From contig VZTG01006780.1 of assembly GCA_013397845.1 (NCBI GenBank), forward strand, positions 70,304 through 134,303: a stretch of 64,000 nt of DNA, written 5' to 3'. Shown here in pieces: positions 46,526 through 58,395 of the stretch (position 1 is the first letter of the stretch; every line of letters starts with the position of its first letter). Below the pieces are notes generated by a model, which saw only the letters and a list, made by a program, of their open reading frames with translations, did no database searches and was not told where the DNA came from. The translations under genes and the position numbers were made by a program. Origin of the DNA: Melanocharis versteri (Eukaryota; Chordata; Aves; Passeriformes; Melanocharitidae).

Positions 46526-49084
46526 TGACTGTGGGAGAGCCTTTTCCTCAACGCTGACCTTCAACGACACCTGCTACCTGCAGCCTGCAAAACACAGAAA
46601 ACCACACTACATGGGCTTATCTGCCAGCCAAGGTCATAAACTGCGTGAATCAGTGGAGTGCAACTTATGTTTCTTGGTGTTGATGTTGATCCAACATTCA
46701 GTTCTTCTGCCAGCAAAGATACAGTTCTCCGGGTCTTCAGAAAGCACCCGATGAGTTGCTTTGTTTTGCTTTGTTTTGTTGTTTGTTGGTTTTTTTTTTT
46801 TAATTTAGCAAATTAAAGCTAATCAGCGGAGCTCTGGGCGTTGCTGGGACACGCAGGGTGACAGCACAGAGACGCTGACACGCTGGCAGGCGTGTGCACT
46901 CTGCGGGTCAGCGGCGGCACTGGGGCTGCCTGCCCAGGGACCAGCCCTCGTCCGGGCATTGGCGACGTGGGGCGGGGGGCACGGCCCTGGAAAATTCAGC
47001 ATCCCCACCACCACAGGAGCCTGTTGGCACCGCAGGTGGGGGCTGGTGGCTTCTGCTTCTTTCTGCCTCCTTGTGCAGCTGCTGCAAGTGGCCAAGTTTG
47101 GCTGCAGAGGTGCGGCCTCCCTGTTGAGTGATTACATGGAGGAGGCTTGAGTCCAGCCATTTGGGAAATAAATCACCCGCTGTTTGTGAAGTAGGAGGGA
47201 AGCACTTGGGACGGTGAAAGATTAGACTGTAAGCCTCACAAAACTCCCCTTCTGGCTGTAAAGATGGGCTGTGGATGTTGTGTTTTTTAGCTCTTTAAAT
47301 GATTATTTCTGTGCCAGACTTATTAGGCAAGATATTGTTGGGATCTTGGCTGCAGGCTCTGCAGTTGCTCCTCTCCACATCTGGTCACTGTCAGGCCTTC
47401 AGCTAATAGGCTGAGGACTGTGTGCTACAGTAAACAGCCTCTGCAGCTGCTAGGGGCTAAATGTAACTATATATTGCTCCAAACACAAACATTTCCACAT
47501 TAGGCATTGCACGTCCTCCCCCGGCACAGAGCTGCAGCCACTGACCTCGAGAGCCTGCACTGCATCAGCTTGCCCTGGCTTCTCCTTGGCCAGCAAATTC
47601 CGTCTCTTTTTATGGCTGTGGCTCTTGAAAGTGAGAGCAACAGCCCCTGCTTGGGTCAAGCTGAATGTGACCAAGCATTGTGCAACCTCCTGCAGACGGG
47701 CTCAGTGCTGCACAGCCAGGAGCCTGCCCAGGAGAGACTTGCTGGGGACAGAGGGCAAGGTGGGGAGAAATGGGTGGTCCCAGCATCAGGGAGCTGCCGA
47801 GGGAATGGTTTTGGAGGAAGGCACAGATAGCTCCAAGATCTCCTGGGACTTTCTAGACATCTCTGGCTAGGTGTTGTCCTCCCCCCAGCCACCCCCCCAC
47901 AAGCCCTGCAGAGAACTGGGAGCTGCTCTTGGCTGGAATTCAGACAAGTTGCCTTGCATGAAAACATGAGCTTTCTGTGTACAGTTCCTGGCTCCCCCAG
48001 TAGTGTGCTTCCTCCCCTCTTCCTCCTCCTCTGTATTTTCTCTGCTCTCCAAGGCCAGGAGCAATTTGGTCAAGACTGCTTTCAGCGAGGTGTTTGCTAC
48101 ACTTGTCTCGTGAGAAAGACAAACATGTCTCATCAGCTGGAGCCTTTGTTGACCCCTATGATAAAAATAAAATCCACTTCCATCCAGTATCTGCAGGAGA
48201 GCTCACTAACACGTGAGGGAATCTGTGAGTGGAGGGGGTTTGGTGTAGCTGTTTTCAGGTCTGGCCTGTTCCCAAGTTGTTGCAGAGTTCTGTCCTTCAG
48301 TCCCTGCTCCAGTGAACTGGGCAGATGACAGGGCTCAGGAAGGCTTTGCCCCAGTGCAGCAGTTGGGTGTCTAAAGCAATCTTTCCAGAGAAGGCTTTTC
48401 CAAGACCTGGCATCCAACACAGCAGGTGCATCCAGGCACCAGCCCCCAGTTTGGAAATTCAGCATGGCGTGCTGACCGGGCCCTGCTTAAATACCTTCTG
48501 ATTAATTAAGTGTTAGCCTATTTACATCAGCCCTCCAGCCTGCTTGTCCACTGCACAGCACCGCTTGGTGCTGCAGGGAAGAAAGACGCCTTTTGCTGTT
48601 TGGTTGACTCCAGGCTGGATCAGCTGGCCAGGTGCATGGCCAATTTCCATTGCCGCTTTGAAGCAGAGAAGTAGTTTGAAAAGAATAGAGCCTTTAGCCT
48701 TGTAAGTAAAAGCCATTTATCTTAGAATGAAAAAGTGCTGGCATGGAAAAATTCCAATGCTATGAAAGTCTCTTTTCCTGAATGTCTTGGATACTTGCTG
48801 GATTAGGTTCACTGGTAAGGAGCTTGGAGTTATGAATGTGTCTTTTACAGAAATGAGCTGCAGAAGGAAAAGGCAAGCACTGGCATGCTTGTAAGTGGGA
48901 CAGAGCGAGATTCCCTGTGGACCAGACATTTCTGAGATTGCTTTTAGAGGTACGGTCAGTATTGCTGCAGCGAGCTGAGGTGGTGCTAAATCCCCTATTG
49001 CAACCATAGCTGTTACTATTTCCCAAGGGTATAGTATCAGCAGAATACCTTACATAAACAAAAGCAAAGCACTGTTGGCTTTGC
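46526..49084. other. Non-coding stretch between enhancer-like blocks
   Basis: No gene recognised. 46830-47000 is GC-rich with a dozen or so CpG but under 200 bases, below a usual CpG island. 47160-47400 is AT-leaning (GGAAATAAATCACC, TTTAAATGATTATTTCTG, CTTATTAGGCAAGATATTG) and may be part of the same regulatory run. 47500-48480 is ordinary unique DNA with overlapping 100-125-codon frames. The longest frame in the window, 48760-49404 on the minus strand (214 codons), runs through enhancer-like DNA and has no recognisable domain. Confidence 0.5.
46756..46801. repeat. (TTTTG/CTTTG)n low-complexity tract ending in T12
   Basis: TTGCTTTGTTTTGCTTTGTT continues as TTGTTGTTTGTTGG and a T12 run (46790-46801). 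It is a degenerate pentanucleotide repeat. On the minus strand it would read as an A-rich tail, but no retroposed body lies next to it. Confidence 0.8.
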
Positions 49085-49195
49085 TCTGCGTGGCTGTTTA
49101 ATAACGCTTTGTGCTGCATACGGACAGCGTCAGAGTGTTTTATAGACGCTAATGAAATTAGCCTTATGATGCTCTGGCGAGGTGGGGATGTGTTG
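49085..49195. promoter_or_regulatory. Candidate conserved element with REST-like half site
   Basis: GTTTAATAACGC, GCATACGGACAGCGTCAG, TTTTATAGACGC, TAATGAAATTAGCC in sequence. The GGACAGCG at 49122-49129 equals the right half of the REST/NRSF element, but a matching TTCAGCACC left half is not at canonical distance. TTTATAGACG resembles HOX/CDX cores. Several CpG survive in otherwise AT-rich sequence, suggesting constraint or low methylation. Function is inferred only. Confidence 0.33.
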
Positions 49196-51154
49196 TTAGC
49201 CCTTTGCCTGGGTTCAGTGTGTGTGTGGCGTAGGATTCCCAGCAGCGTGGGGTGCTCACGCCTGTGCTTTCCGGCAGGAAACACCTCGTTGGGATGGGAC
49301 CTTCTGCAGCCCTTGGTCTGCCCCACCACTCCCTCTCCAGATAGTTTCTGACTCCTGGTGCCAAGGGTGGGTGCAAGGGGAGGTGGTGGCAAGCATGTTG
49401 CCATGTCACCCCCCTGCTAGGCTCAGACTTTCTCCTGGGTCAGAGCAATCTTCCACCACTCAAGGTCTGCTGGCAGGGACAGAAAATTCAGATCCTCCTC
49501 TCAAGTCACTCAGCATGTCTGCTACATTTCAGGACCTTATGTCAGCTTGCAGTGGCTGAGCTCCAGGACTTTTCCTACATGGCCAGTGTGGGGTAGTGGA
49601 GATGCTGGAGAGGAGCTCTCTTGCTTGCATTGTGCATGGCTCTGACCTCTTTGGGGGGAATATGGGGTGTTGTCTGCAACAGCTTTGCAATGATCCACGC
49701 CTCCTCACGTGCAGCAGCCCCAATTTTGTCACAAACACCAGTGCTGGCCCCAGGTTGTACTGAAGCTACCACTGATGCATTGCTTTAAATAGATCCTAAG
49801 CAAACCTCTCTGTTTGTTTTTCTTGACATGGTACTGACTGGTGCTTTCCAAGAAACAAGGAAAAAAAGCTGGATTCACAGTGGTGACTTTGACTCCATCT
49901 GGCAAAAGCAAACTAATCTCCTAAACGAGAAAGGCACAGCCATGAATAGAAAAAGTAAACAGGTCACTGTGAGAAGCAGCCTGTTCTTTTCGACCCAGTG
50001 GCTGCCAGTGACAAAATCACACTGGAACCTAGTTAGAAGATCCCCCCACTTCAGGATTTTCTCGGTCATGAGAAAGCCAAAGGTCTTTCCAGACATTAGA
50101 TGAGATCTGCATATGGAGTTTAGTATTGGATTTCATAAGATTTGCTGCACTTTACCCTGCTCTGCTAGGTAAATATTTTGCTTCCAAATCATCATTTGCC
50201 TTTCTGGGTCCCATGGCGTGTGAGGCTGGACCAGACTGGGGAACTGTCATGCATTCTGCATGGAATAAACTTCTGTGAACCCCTCAGAGCCTTACTTAGA
50301 CACTCCTTTGCTGTGTTACTGTCTCCTAGCTGAATGTTCAGCCTGCAGGAGCTGAGAAACCACCCTGCCTGTGCAGTAGTAACACACAGGCTGTTGAAAG
50401 TGGTCTCTGTAACTCAGAGTGGTGGGAAAATGCCATGCTCCGGGTGTGAAAACACTGTGCTGGAGGTAATTATTTTCATGGTGGGCAGAGCCAAACCCCA
50501 TATTGCAACACAGGCGTAAATATGGATGTACTTGAAGACTTTGTCAGGTCTTGAAGACTTTGACAGGTTTGGATATAAATTTTATGACTGGTTCTGTCTT
50601 AATGACTGGCTGGGCCATGCGCTCCTGAAATCCAAACTGTCCACCTTGTAAAGCTCCACCTCTGAAGAGAAGTTGCCAGCAGCATTACCTATGCACAGCA
50701 CATTGGGTGAGCTCCTCATTGTGGTGGTGGCGGTGAAAAATACACTTTAGTTTTATTTTATGGCTATGTTCACACATCTTATTAGGCATACAAGCACTGA
50801 CGGGGAGAGCTCGGGGCAGGTTTTGTCTTCCATGCCAGTTGGTGAGCTGTGGGGAGAGCGTGAGCACCCCGGAAAGGCTCTGCCTTGCTGGCTATCCCCT
50901 TCACTGCCTGTTGCTAATTAGAGCTCAGGTTCAGCCGTGAAGCTTGAGTTTAAGGGCCACTTCTACAAACTCTCTTATCATGACATATAACATTGACACC
51001 AGCAGGCAGTCTTGGTGTGTAGGTAGAAATTCCATCCTCTTCTGAGCTGACTGCTGGCCTTTTGCAACTCTGCTTGAGATTTGGGCTCTTTATAATCTGA
51101 ACGATAAATCTCTGGTGCTTCCCACTTGGGTTTTTTTCTGCTGCCTGTAGTGCC
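49196..51154. other. Non-coding stretch, 49.2-51.15 kb
   Basis: Ordinary unique DNA. No exon, repeat family or island recognised apart from the 19-bp duplication at 50531-50568. 49820-50110 holds a 91-codon frame rich in Lys/Arg/Ser with no domain. 50700-50790 is GTGGTGGTGGCGGTG followed by AT-rich sequence. Confidence 0.55.
50531..50568. repeat. 19-bp tandem duplication, 18/19 identical
   Basis: CTTGAAGACTTTGTCAGGT (50531-50549) is directly followed by CTTGAAGACTTTGACAGGT (50550-50568). Two copies only, with one mismatch, so it is relatively recent compared with the rest of the local sequence. Confidence 0.9.
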
Positions 51155-51375
51155 CGGAATATATGTTAACAGTCTATTGATGGAAATGATAATTAGGGGA
51201 TTTGTCATGAGAAATGTGCATGAACTTTTCAAGCTGTCATTCAAAAAAAGATTTTTTACAGTCAACTCTTGATTATCTGTGGGTGCATTCTCTGAGCTGC
51301 AGATTAGATGTGCCATGTTTAAAAAATGCAGAACTCTTTCAGAGCCATTATAAAGTATAATGCACAATGTTTTTT
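51155..51375. promoter_or_regulatory. Candidate conserved non-coding element
   Basis: AT-rich with ATATATGTTAACAGTC, GAAATGATAATTAGGGG, CATGAGAAATGTGCATGAAC, CTTGATTATCTG and GCAGATTAGATG. Contains GTTAAC, TAATTA and two GATTA (OTX/PITX-type) cores, plus a long run of non-repetitive A/T-rich sequence. It forms part of the 46-52 kb concentration of such blocks. Inference from motif density. Confidence 0.27.
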
Positions 51376-51789
51376 TCTCTTTATTTATAACCTCATGCTG
51401 CATCTTAACCTTGTTTTTTCAAAGGTAAAGGTATTAAAGTATTACATTCCTGGGGCCTTATCTACATATATTTTGTATTATTAGTTTTGCTTTTCTTTCT
51501 TTGCCCTCATTACCCCGGATACTGAGAGCTGAACATATCAGCTTATAGCATCTGTGTAGGAGGGCATGTGACACAGTAACCTTTCCTCAGCTGTTTTCTT
51601 TTCTTCTGGTGCTGCATAAGAGTTTCTGCAGTGTGATGCTGCACAGCCAGATGGGCTGGAGAGGAAGAGGAAATGCTCTGCTGTAAAAGAAAAAAAAAAG
51701 GTCTGTACCTGAAGGAACATGAGTGAGTGACAAACAGCTGAAAGAGAAGGGATGTCTTAGAAACCATTTGTCAGGCTGAAGAAGCGTCA

Positions 51790-52012
51790 GCTTGTTAAAA
51801 ACATGCCTGTTCAGTTAAAAGGATGAATTGACAGACGAAGGCTCAGTGCAAATTCAGCTGCCATCACTTCAAAAGCCCTCACAGCTGAATCAGCAAATTT
51901 CTGTTTCCATACATAATGGATGCAGCCAGCGTGCCATTATGATGCCCACAAGAAGACTTGTGTTAAGCTCCCTAAATTAGCTGTTTATGATAGTCACACT
52001 CCATAGCTGTAG
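51790..52012. promoter_or_regulatory. Candidate conserved non-coding element
   Basis: Includes GAATTGACAGACG (MEIS/TGIF-type TTGACAG at 51828-51834), an E-box CAGCTG at 51855-51860, ACAGCTGAATCAGC, CATACATAATGGATGC, GTGCCATTATGATGCC, CTAAATTAGC and GTTTATGATAG. This mixed TALE/homeodomain, bHLH and FOX/HOX composition is typical of neural or limb enhancers in vertebrates. I see no repeat or coding explanation. Unproven without alignment. Confidence 0.3.
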
Positions 52013-55000
52013 CTTATTTTTTCCGGGGCCTCCTTCTCATCTCATGCCTTTTGTTTTTGCAGCCCTGGGAACAGCTGCCTAAGCAAGGATTTTGGGAAGG
52101 GAGCGGTACTGACTCAGTGCTACCACGGCGAGGTTTTCAGCCATGCCTTTCATGCTCTCTCTGGCCTGTGCGTTGCCTGCACGTCCCCTGACTCGTGCTG
52201 GTGCTGCCGGTGCCACCGTGAGCCGGGGTCCAGACTGACCTGCAGGGAGCCAGCCTGCAGGAGTGTGCAGCCACAGCACCGGGCACTTTCTCCTCACACT
52301 TGTACCCGCTCCTTCCTCGGCATCCCCTCGCTTCCTCTGCTGCCAGAAACACCTTCCCTCTGCCAGCACCTCCTCTCAGGGGTCCCTGTGTCACCCCGGG
52401 GTGCAGCTGCTGCTCTGCCCCTTCCCGCTGGGCTGTGGCTTGGGGTGTGTTCCCCTGCTGCCTGGCTGAGCCCTGTCCATGTCAGCATTGGCCACAGCTA
52501 GTGCTAGAGAAAGACCCAAATTAACCCCACCCAGGCTTTGGCAACCTTTGGGTCCAGATCCCTGGTTTGATTATAGAGTTCTCTAAGAATTGAGAACCTG
52601 CCTTTTTTCAGTGTTGCTTGAAGAGTTTGAAAGTAGCTCAGGATCTTTACAGAAAATCCTGCTGAGTAAAGTATTATTGAATGATTGTCAACATTAATCC
52701 AAAACCTAGTGCCCTGTGATAGATTTACTCTCCCATTTTGGTTTTTTTTTTTTGAGCTGAAGGAATGAAGAGGGATATGAAAGGGTAGAAGAAAAAAAAA
52801 AACAAAAACGAGCACTTTTTCTGTGAAAAAAAATTATATAAAGTTGGCACCTTTTTATTCGAATCAGAAGATTTTCTGAAAGCAACTTTTGGCTGAATAT
52901 TTTTTATTAAACCGTTGGTTGAGAAATGTCAACCAGCTCTAATATCCCATGAAAGATGTTGCACTTAATAAAACTGCAGGCAGGGAGGCAGTAACAATAT
53001 ACCTATTCATCTCCCTCAGGCCCTACTGCTCCACTCGCTCCCGAGGGCGAGAGCCCTGTCAGGTGATGTGAGCCCTTCCAGTGGCTGCCCTGTGACTTCT
53101 AGGTTATGCAGACGTTTAGTAAGCACAGCTGCAGGGCAGCTAAGGGAAGCATGCATCCCTGCCCTGGGGCATGCACAGCATCTCTGCCGGGGGCAGTGGG
53201 AGCTGGGACACCTCCGGTGGATGTGCTGTGCGGAGGCCAGCAAAGCACAGTGGAGCAAGCAGCAGTGCTGGCTAATCCCCATTTCCTTACACAGGCCTTT
53301 TGCTTCCCTCTCTTGACCCTGGGGAAGTGTGAGAGCTGCGTTGCTGGTGGAGGAAGGATGGAGCTCCGTACAGCACCCTTGCAGCGGCAGCAGCAGGGCA
53401 AAGCTGCCTCTGGGGGCTTCTCCTTGCTGTCCCCCTCCAGGGGTGGCACCAGTGGGGACGGCAAAGTGCTCATGGGCCCCGGAGGCATAGGCAATGTTGC
53501 TGTTTGCTGCGCTATTTCGGGAAGTTTTCATAAGGTAAACAAGGGCCTCCTCTTGATTCATGGAGGTCATTAGTGAGCCGTAGGATGGTATTTACATTGC
53601 TGAGGCATTCGCATAGGCTCTCTCCCAGACGGCAAGTTCACGGGGGAGGAGGTGACCTTCAGCGTTTCTTGTTTTGCCCTGTATCTGGCACGCAGGGGGC
53701 CTGCCTGTTCGACTGGAGCGCCTGGGTATTGTAACCAAAATAAATCATCCTTATCGTGGCTGGTGGAAATACTGCAATGGAAACAGAAATAGGCACCCAC
53801 TTTGCACTTTGCAAAAACGGCATCACTGTGAGGAGTGGGATGGGAGGTTGGAGGATGAGCTCCAGGCAGCTGCAGCCACCACCTGTCCTGAGCAGGGCTC
53901 TCCTTTCTGGGGCCAGCCTCCCAGCTTGGCATGGACGAAGCACTGTGCTTGACAGGGGAACTGATCTGCTGTCCAAATAAAAGCAAATAACAACTGGGGA
54001 GTATTTCTAATGAGGGAAAAGGAGAGAGTGTAGTGATGTTCTGATTCAGCCTATCAAAAATTGACAAGGGAACCCTCCAACCCTCCGTCTCTCCTCTCCC
54101 TGGGCAAATCACAATACACAACTTTTCATTTTGGTTTCCTACTCTGTTTTGATGAGTAGTGGAACCATTTAAGACTGTTGTGGTTTTTTCAGTGGATTTA
54201 TATGGTTCTCACAGTGCTGAGGGCTGACTGACTGAACTGTCATAGTACTGAAGAAAATGAGCACTTGGAGAATCTACTCAGACCAGCAGTACTATGAATA
54301 CCACAATCATAGGAAAAAACTTCACAGTTTGCATTGCACAGAGTTGCATTCAAACCCAGCAACTCCATATAAGAGCAAGCCATGAGCTGAAGACTGAATT
54401 CTCTGATGCTCAGTAATGTGTAATAATTCTTTCCCTTTGAAGGAGGATTTGTAGAGACCCTGTGCAGCTGCGTATTCTTCATTAAGCTTGTAGCAGCAAC
54501 TTCCCGCCTCAGAGGCCAAAATGTTTCAAAGAGGATTTTCTGGTTGGTGTCAAGGAAAACAGATGTGGGAAAGGTGGGGAGATGTGCAGGGAAGAAAGGG
54601 CTTGTGCTTGAAGCAAAGCCAGGTGAAGCAGGTCCTGCTTCCTACCACGAGCAAGGCACACAGGTTGCTTGTGCCTCCACAGCCTGGCCGTGAGGCAGGA
54701 TGAGCATGAGTCACGTGGGCGTTCAGGCTGTTGAGCGCTTTGGTCTCCGTGGGTATGAGATGTGACTCCCTCGCTACAGGCCCTTCAAACCCCAGGTGAA
54801 GGCACCGGCTCCATCACCCAGGAGAGGGAAGTCATGGGCATCCCAGCTGCAGGGTCAGCCAGGGAAAGTTTCCGCCTTGAGCTATCCCATGTGATACCCC
54901 TGGTGATGCTCTGCACCCTGGCAGAACTAGGCAAAGGGCTTTAAGATGAATTGCTTCACTGCTTCCCCACTCCTCCTTCTCTCCCTGCCTCAAAGAGACA

Positions 55001-58000
55001 AACCTTAGCTTTGAAGCCTTTGAAATTACATCAAAGGATGAGATTTCCAGAAGAGCTTAAAGGAGTTGGGTGCGTTTGTCCCATTGATGGTCAAGAGGAG
55101 ATGAGGAGATGGGTGCTTAGTCCCTGGAAGTGCTTTGAAAATTTTGTCCTATGTGTACATCCTTGCTGGGAGGGAAGTGAGAAGCAGCTGGCAGCTCCTC
55201 GGCTTTGTAAAAGGCAGATCTTGCCTTTTTTTCTGAAGATAAAACATGAAGGGTTTGAAAATGATGTCCAAAATTCAAGTTTGCTGTGAAAACTTCCAAC
55301 TGTTTCTTAAAGAAGAAGGATCTAAAAACAGCCTATGACTTTGCCTGATACAAAAGATGGTATCTGTTGATAACTGAGGCGCTGTTACTTTCTCTCCCTT
55401 CGCATCACTGCAGGCATTGTGTAACCTTGCCGGAATCCTCTCAACATGGAGACTGTGACCCATGCAGGTAGTGCCACTTCTCTGCCTCTCTTGGTATCAT
55501 CCTTCAGGAGTACTTTAGTACTGTGGTACTTTTTGACGAGGGTATCACCAGCCGTTTGCTTCTGCTGGTGAGCATTATACCCGTGTGGTTTAACTCATGA
55601 CACCCTGGAGGGGAAGCTGCAGGAGCAGCGTGAACTCTTGGGATCTTCTCACTGCTGCCAGTGCTGATGCCTGATGGCTGCTACCAGGCCGTCTCGGGAC
55701 CCTGAGCTGCAGACAGGGCTTGCTGGGAGCTGTAAGTGCTGTTTTGGCCAAGCCTGCTCAGAGTGACAAGCCACCAGGCAAGCATGGGAGATGTGGGGCT
55801 ACTGCTGGTGCCCATCCTCGGGGCTGGTGGTGACCAAGAGGAGAGGCGGTGGGAGGAGGCTGTGGCTGGGGGCTGTGGCCAGGGGCTGGTGTTGGTGGAC
55901 TCTTGCAGAAGGGCAAAGGAAACTGGGCTGCAGCCTTGCTGTTGTGCTATTTTTGTTCAAGGTAATAACAGGAACTCCGCTGTAAATAAAAATAGACAAG
56001 TGAAGAATTTCCCGAGTCTGTCTCTGCTCATTTCTTTCCTGATGAGGAATTATCCCACTGCAGAAGAGTAAATCCTTTCTGTCTGCTCCTTGGAAACTGG
56101 GACAATAACACTGGAAGCGAAAGAAGAGATTATGGAGTTGTCACGAGGGCAACAGCAACATATTGTACACTGGGTGCCAAAAATGCATTCTTTAAAGCAA
56201 ATAATAGCCGTGCTCTGCGGGGCTCATCCTGACAGCATGAGGGCAGGCAGAGCCAGTCTCCGCTGCTCTCGGTGCCAGCCGCCCTGCGAGGCTGGGCTGG
56301 GGGAGGGCTGCATCTCCCTGCTGCCCCGAGGGGCCCTGCCGCCGCTCCCGGCTTGGCTCCACCACATCCCTCCCCTCCTGCCCGGCACCCACACTTGGCG
56401 GCACTCACCTTGGGAAGCACATAGCATTCCTGCATCAGCTGATAATCAAAGAAGGTGTGTGTGGGGGTGTGACCTTCTTTCCCTGATGATATCAAGTGCC
56501 TTTTTCACAAAAGACAACATTTAGTTGCAAAGTCTGAATTTCTGGGGGTACTTTTTTCTTGCCATATGATCCAGGGCTCTGAAAGTCTCCCACCCTTGGC
56601 CACTGAATGTGTCTTTTGGTTAATAACTACTGCTTAATCATAGAAGTGCATTAACTGCACTATTCCCACAGAGCCAGGGGACTCTGACAAGAATTGGACT
56701 AACTGACCTTTGTCACAGTCTTCCTGCCCCTCCAACGGTGCTAAATGTTGCTCACTTGCTCCTTGTCAAGTGTCCTTCGCATTTGAGGAAATCCCAAGTT
56801 ACCAGGAAATGCGAAGGCATTTTAGCAGGAGTTCCAGCAGATGCTTTGGGGAACCTGCAGATGTGCTGCAGACCGCAGATGGGATGTGGCAGAGTCAGAG
56901 GCAGCGTCACACAACCCCAGGTGAAAACTTCTCCCTGCTGGAGGGCTCTGAGCAAAATGCATGCTCACGCTTCCCGTCCCAGACGGGGTTTATAGGGAGA
57001 GTTAGTGACTCACTAGGGGTGGGAGTCTTGTTAAAGCTGTCATATGGAGGGAGCGTCAGAAGCTCACCCAGTTTCAGATGTTGATTTTTCCATTCTCAGC
57101 TATTCATGGCTACAATAACGAGATAGATAAGCCCACTGTTATTGTCTGTACAGAAAGTGAAGGACAAGTGACATCTACTTTCAAAAACAAATGCAAGAAT
57201 GTTGTTGGATTTTTCTCCCCCAGATTGTAAGCAGTAAGATAGTGTTTTCAAACCCCTTATTTTCAAGAAGCTTGATTATGCTTTAACTAAAACCAAAATG
57301 TCAAAACATAGAAGACTCTATATCTTCTCTGAAAGTGTGTTACTCTTTTTTTATAAAAACCAGTCACTGATATTGATGGATAGATGCTTTGAATAGAGAG
57401 GAGAGGTTCTTGTTTCTTCCCCTAGATGCCAGCCACCTTATGATCAAACTTGTGATCAAAGTTTACAGAGTTTGAAACTGCAGAGTAAAGAGAAATGCAA
57501 AGCAGCTTGTGAATGGAGAGGTGTGAAACCGAGGGTGTGAAACAGCAGATCTGATCTGCCAGGTTAGCTTTCTCTCTCTGCTGAGATGTAACCCACAAAA
57601 GATCAGGCAACTCTGCCATACAGGGTTTGAACCCGAGAAGATTTTAAAAAGGCCTGTATGAGATGGATACCCAGAGAAAGAGGGATTTGTGTGCACATGA
57701 AACCCTGCTAGCAGAGATAACTAGTTCTGGGAGGCTGAATACAGCCTGAGAAGCCCAAGTTCTGTCCTTACTCATGAATACAGCTTTTGTTGATGGCTGT
57801 AGATGTTTGAAGGATGAAGCGCACGGATGGTCTCACCCCCTCTCCACCTCCTGCTGTCTATGTGACTGACAGAGCGGATCTGGAGCTAAAGTTTTTTAAG
57901 CAAACATGAAGCTCCTCCATGCCTCTTACCCAGGTTGCCTTACTGAGGAGCAGAAGATGATTGAGACTGACAGTAAAGGCTGCAGGAGAAAAAGTGGGTG

Positions 58001-58002
58001 GT
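52013..58002. other. Non-coding stretch, 52-58 kb
   Basis: No gene recognised. 52085-52480, 53040-53480 and 56200-56410 are GC-richer with moderate CpG; each holds overlapping frames of 70-185 codons on both strands without domains. T12 (52742-52753) and A11 (52792-52802) runs lie 38 bases apart in inverted orientation. 57100-57420 is AT-rich. AAGTTCTGTCCTTACTCATG at about 57758 recalls an old amniote repeat phrase. The inverted repeat at 56774-56817 is listed separately. Confidence 0.5.
56774..56817. repeat. Perfect 11-bp inverted repeat, 22-nt spacer
   Basis: CCTTCGCATTT (56774-56784) and its exact reverse complement AAATGCGAAGG (56807-56817) flank a 22-base spacer. Each arm carries a CpG, so the symmetry is not a by-product of simple repeat DNA. 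It could form a stem-loop in RNA, be a spaced dimeric protein site, or be chance; perfect 11-bp arms at this spacing are expected only occasionally in 64 kb. Confidence 0.8.
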
Positions 58003-58076
58003 GGTTCTAATTTAGGGATGCTCTCTAATTTTACCCTTGCTCTCTAATTTTACCTCTTTTCTCTCTAATTTAAGGA
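58003..58076. repeat. Short minisatellite, ~19-bp unit, three to four copies
   Basis: GCTCTCTAATTTTACCCTT (58020-58038), GCTCTCTAATTTTACCTCT (58039-58057) and a third degenerate copy TTTCTCTCTAATTTAAGG follow in tandem. GGTTCTAATTTAGGGATG just upstream looks like a fourth, more diverged unit. Each unit includes a TCTAATTT core, so the array presents regularly spaced homeodomain-like TAATT sites at about 19-bp intervals. Confidence 0.85.
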
Positions 58077-58353
58077 TTCAGTGCACATTATTTGGCTAAA
58101 GCTCAGAAGAGACTATGCAGAAAGTTGCTGTATTAATCCATTACCTTGCTGAAGCCTGGATTTTCACAGCAGCCTGCTACTAGCACTGCTGAGGAGCAGG
58201 ATACTTATTCAGAATACTACTTTTGTGCTTGTCGAGCATTTCCAGATAAAATTATTTGTATTTTAAGATTTTTTTTCCTGCAGTTTATGATAAAAAATAT
58301 TTTCAGCTCAAAGCGTAGCCCTCCTGATGTTTTTTCGTCATGGCATTAGTCTA

Positions 58354-58395
58354 GCCAAGCACTTACATCCATGCTTAAGTGTAAATGCATCCTAA
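58354..58395. repeat. Possible ancient amniote interspersed repeat fragment
   Basis: CCAAGCACTTACATCCATGC, continuing as TTAAGTGTAAATGCATCC, resembles the phrase AAGCACGTGCTTAACTTTAAGCATGTGC seen in old dispersed repeats of turtles and birds. Short and degenerate; the family is not assigned. Confidence 0.28.

Noticed and set aside
46830..47000. Possible CpG island/promoter
   Set aside because: GC-rich with scattered CpG but under 200 bases and without TSS-like or exon features; other GC patches (4745-4960, 40190-40290, 56200-56410) fail the same way.
48760..49404. Longest open frame in the window (minus, 214 codons)
   Set aside because: No recognisable domain; overlaps other frames and the enhancer-like block at 49085-49195; length is not remarkable for 64 kb scanned in six frames.
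53016..54121. Two adjacent minus frames (184 and 183 codons)
   Set aside because: GC-richer DNA with few stops; plus-strand frames overlap them; no domain or exon signals.
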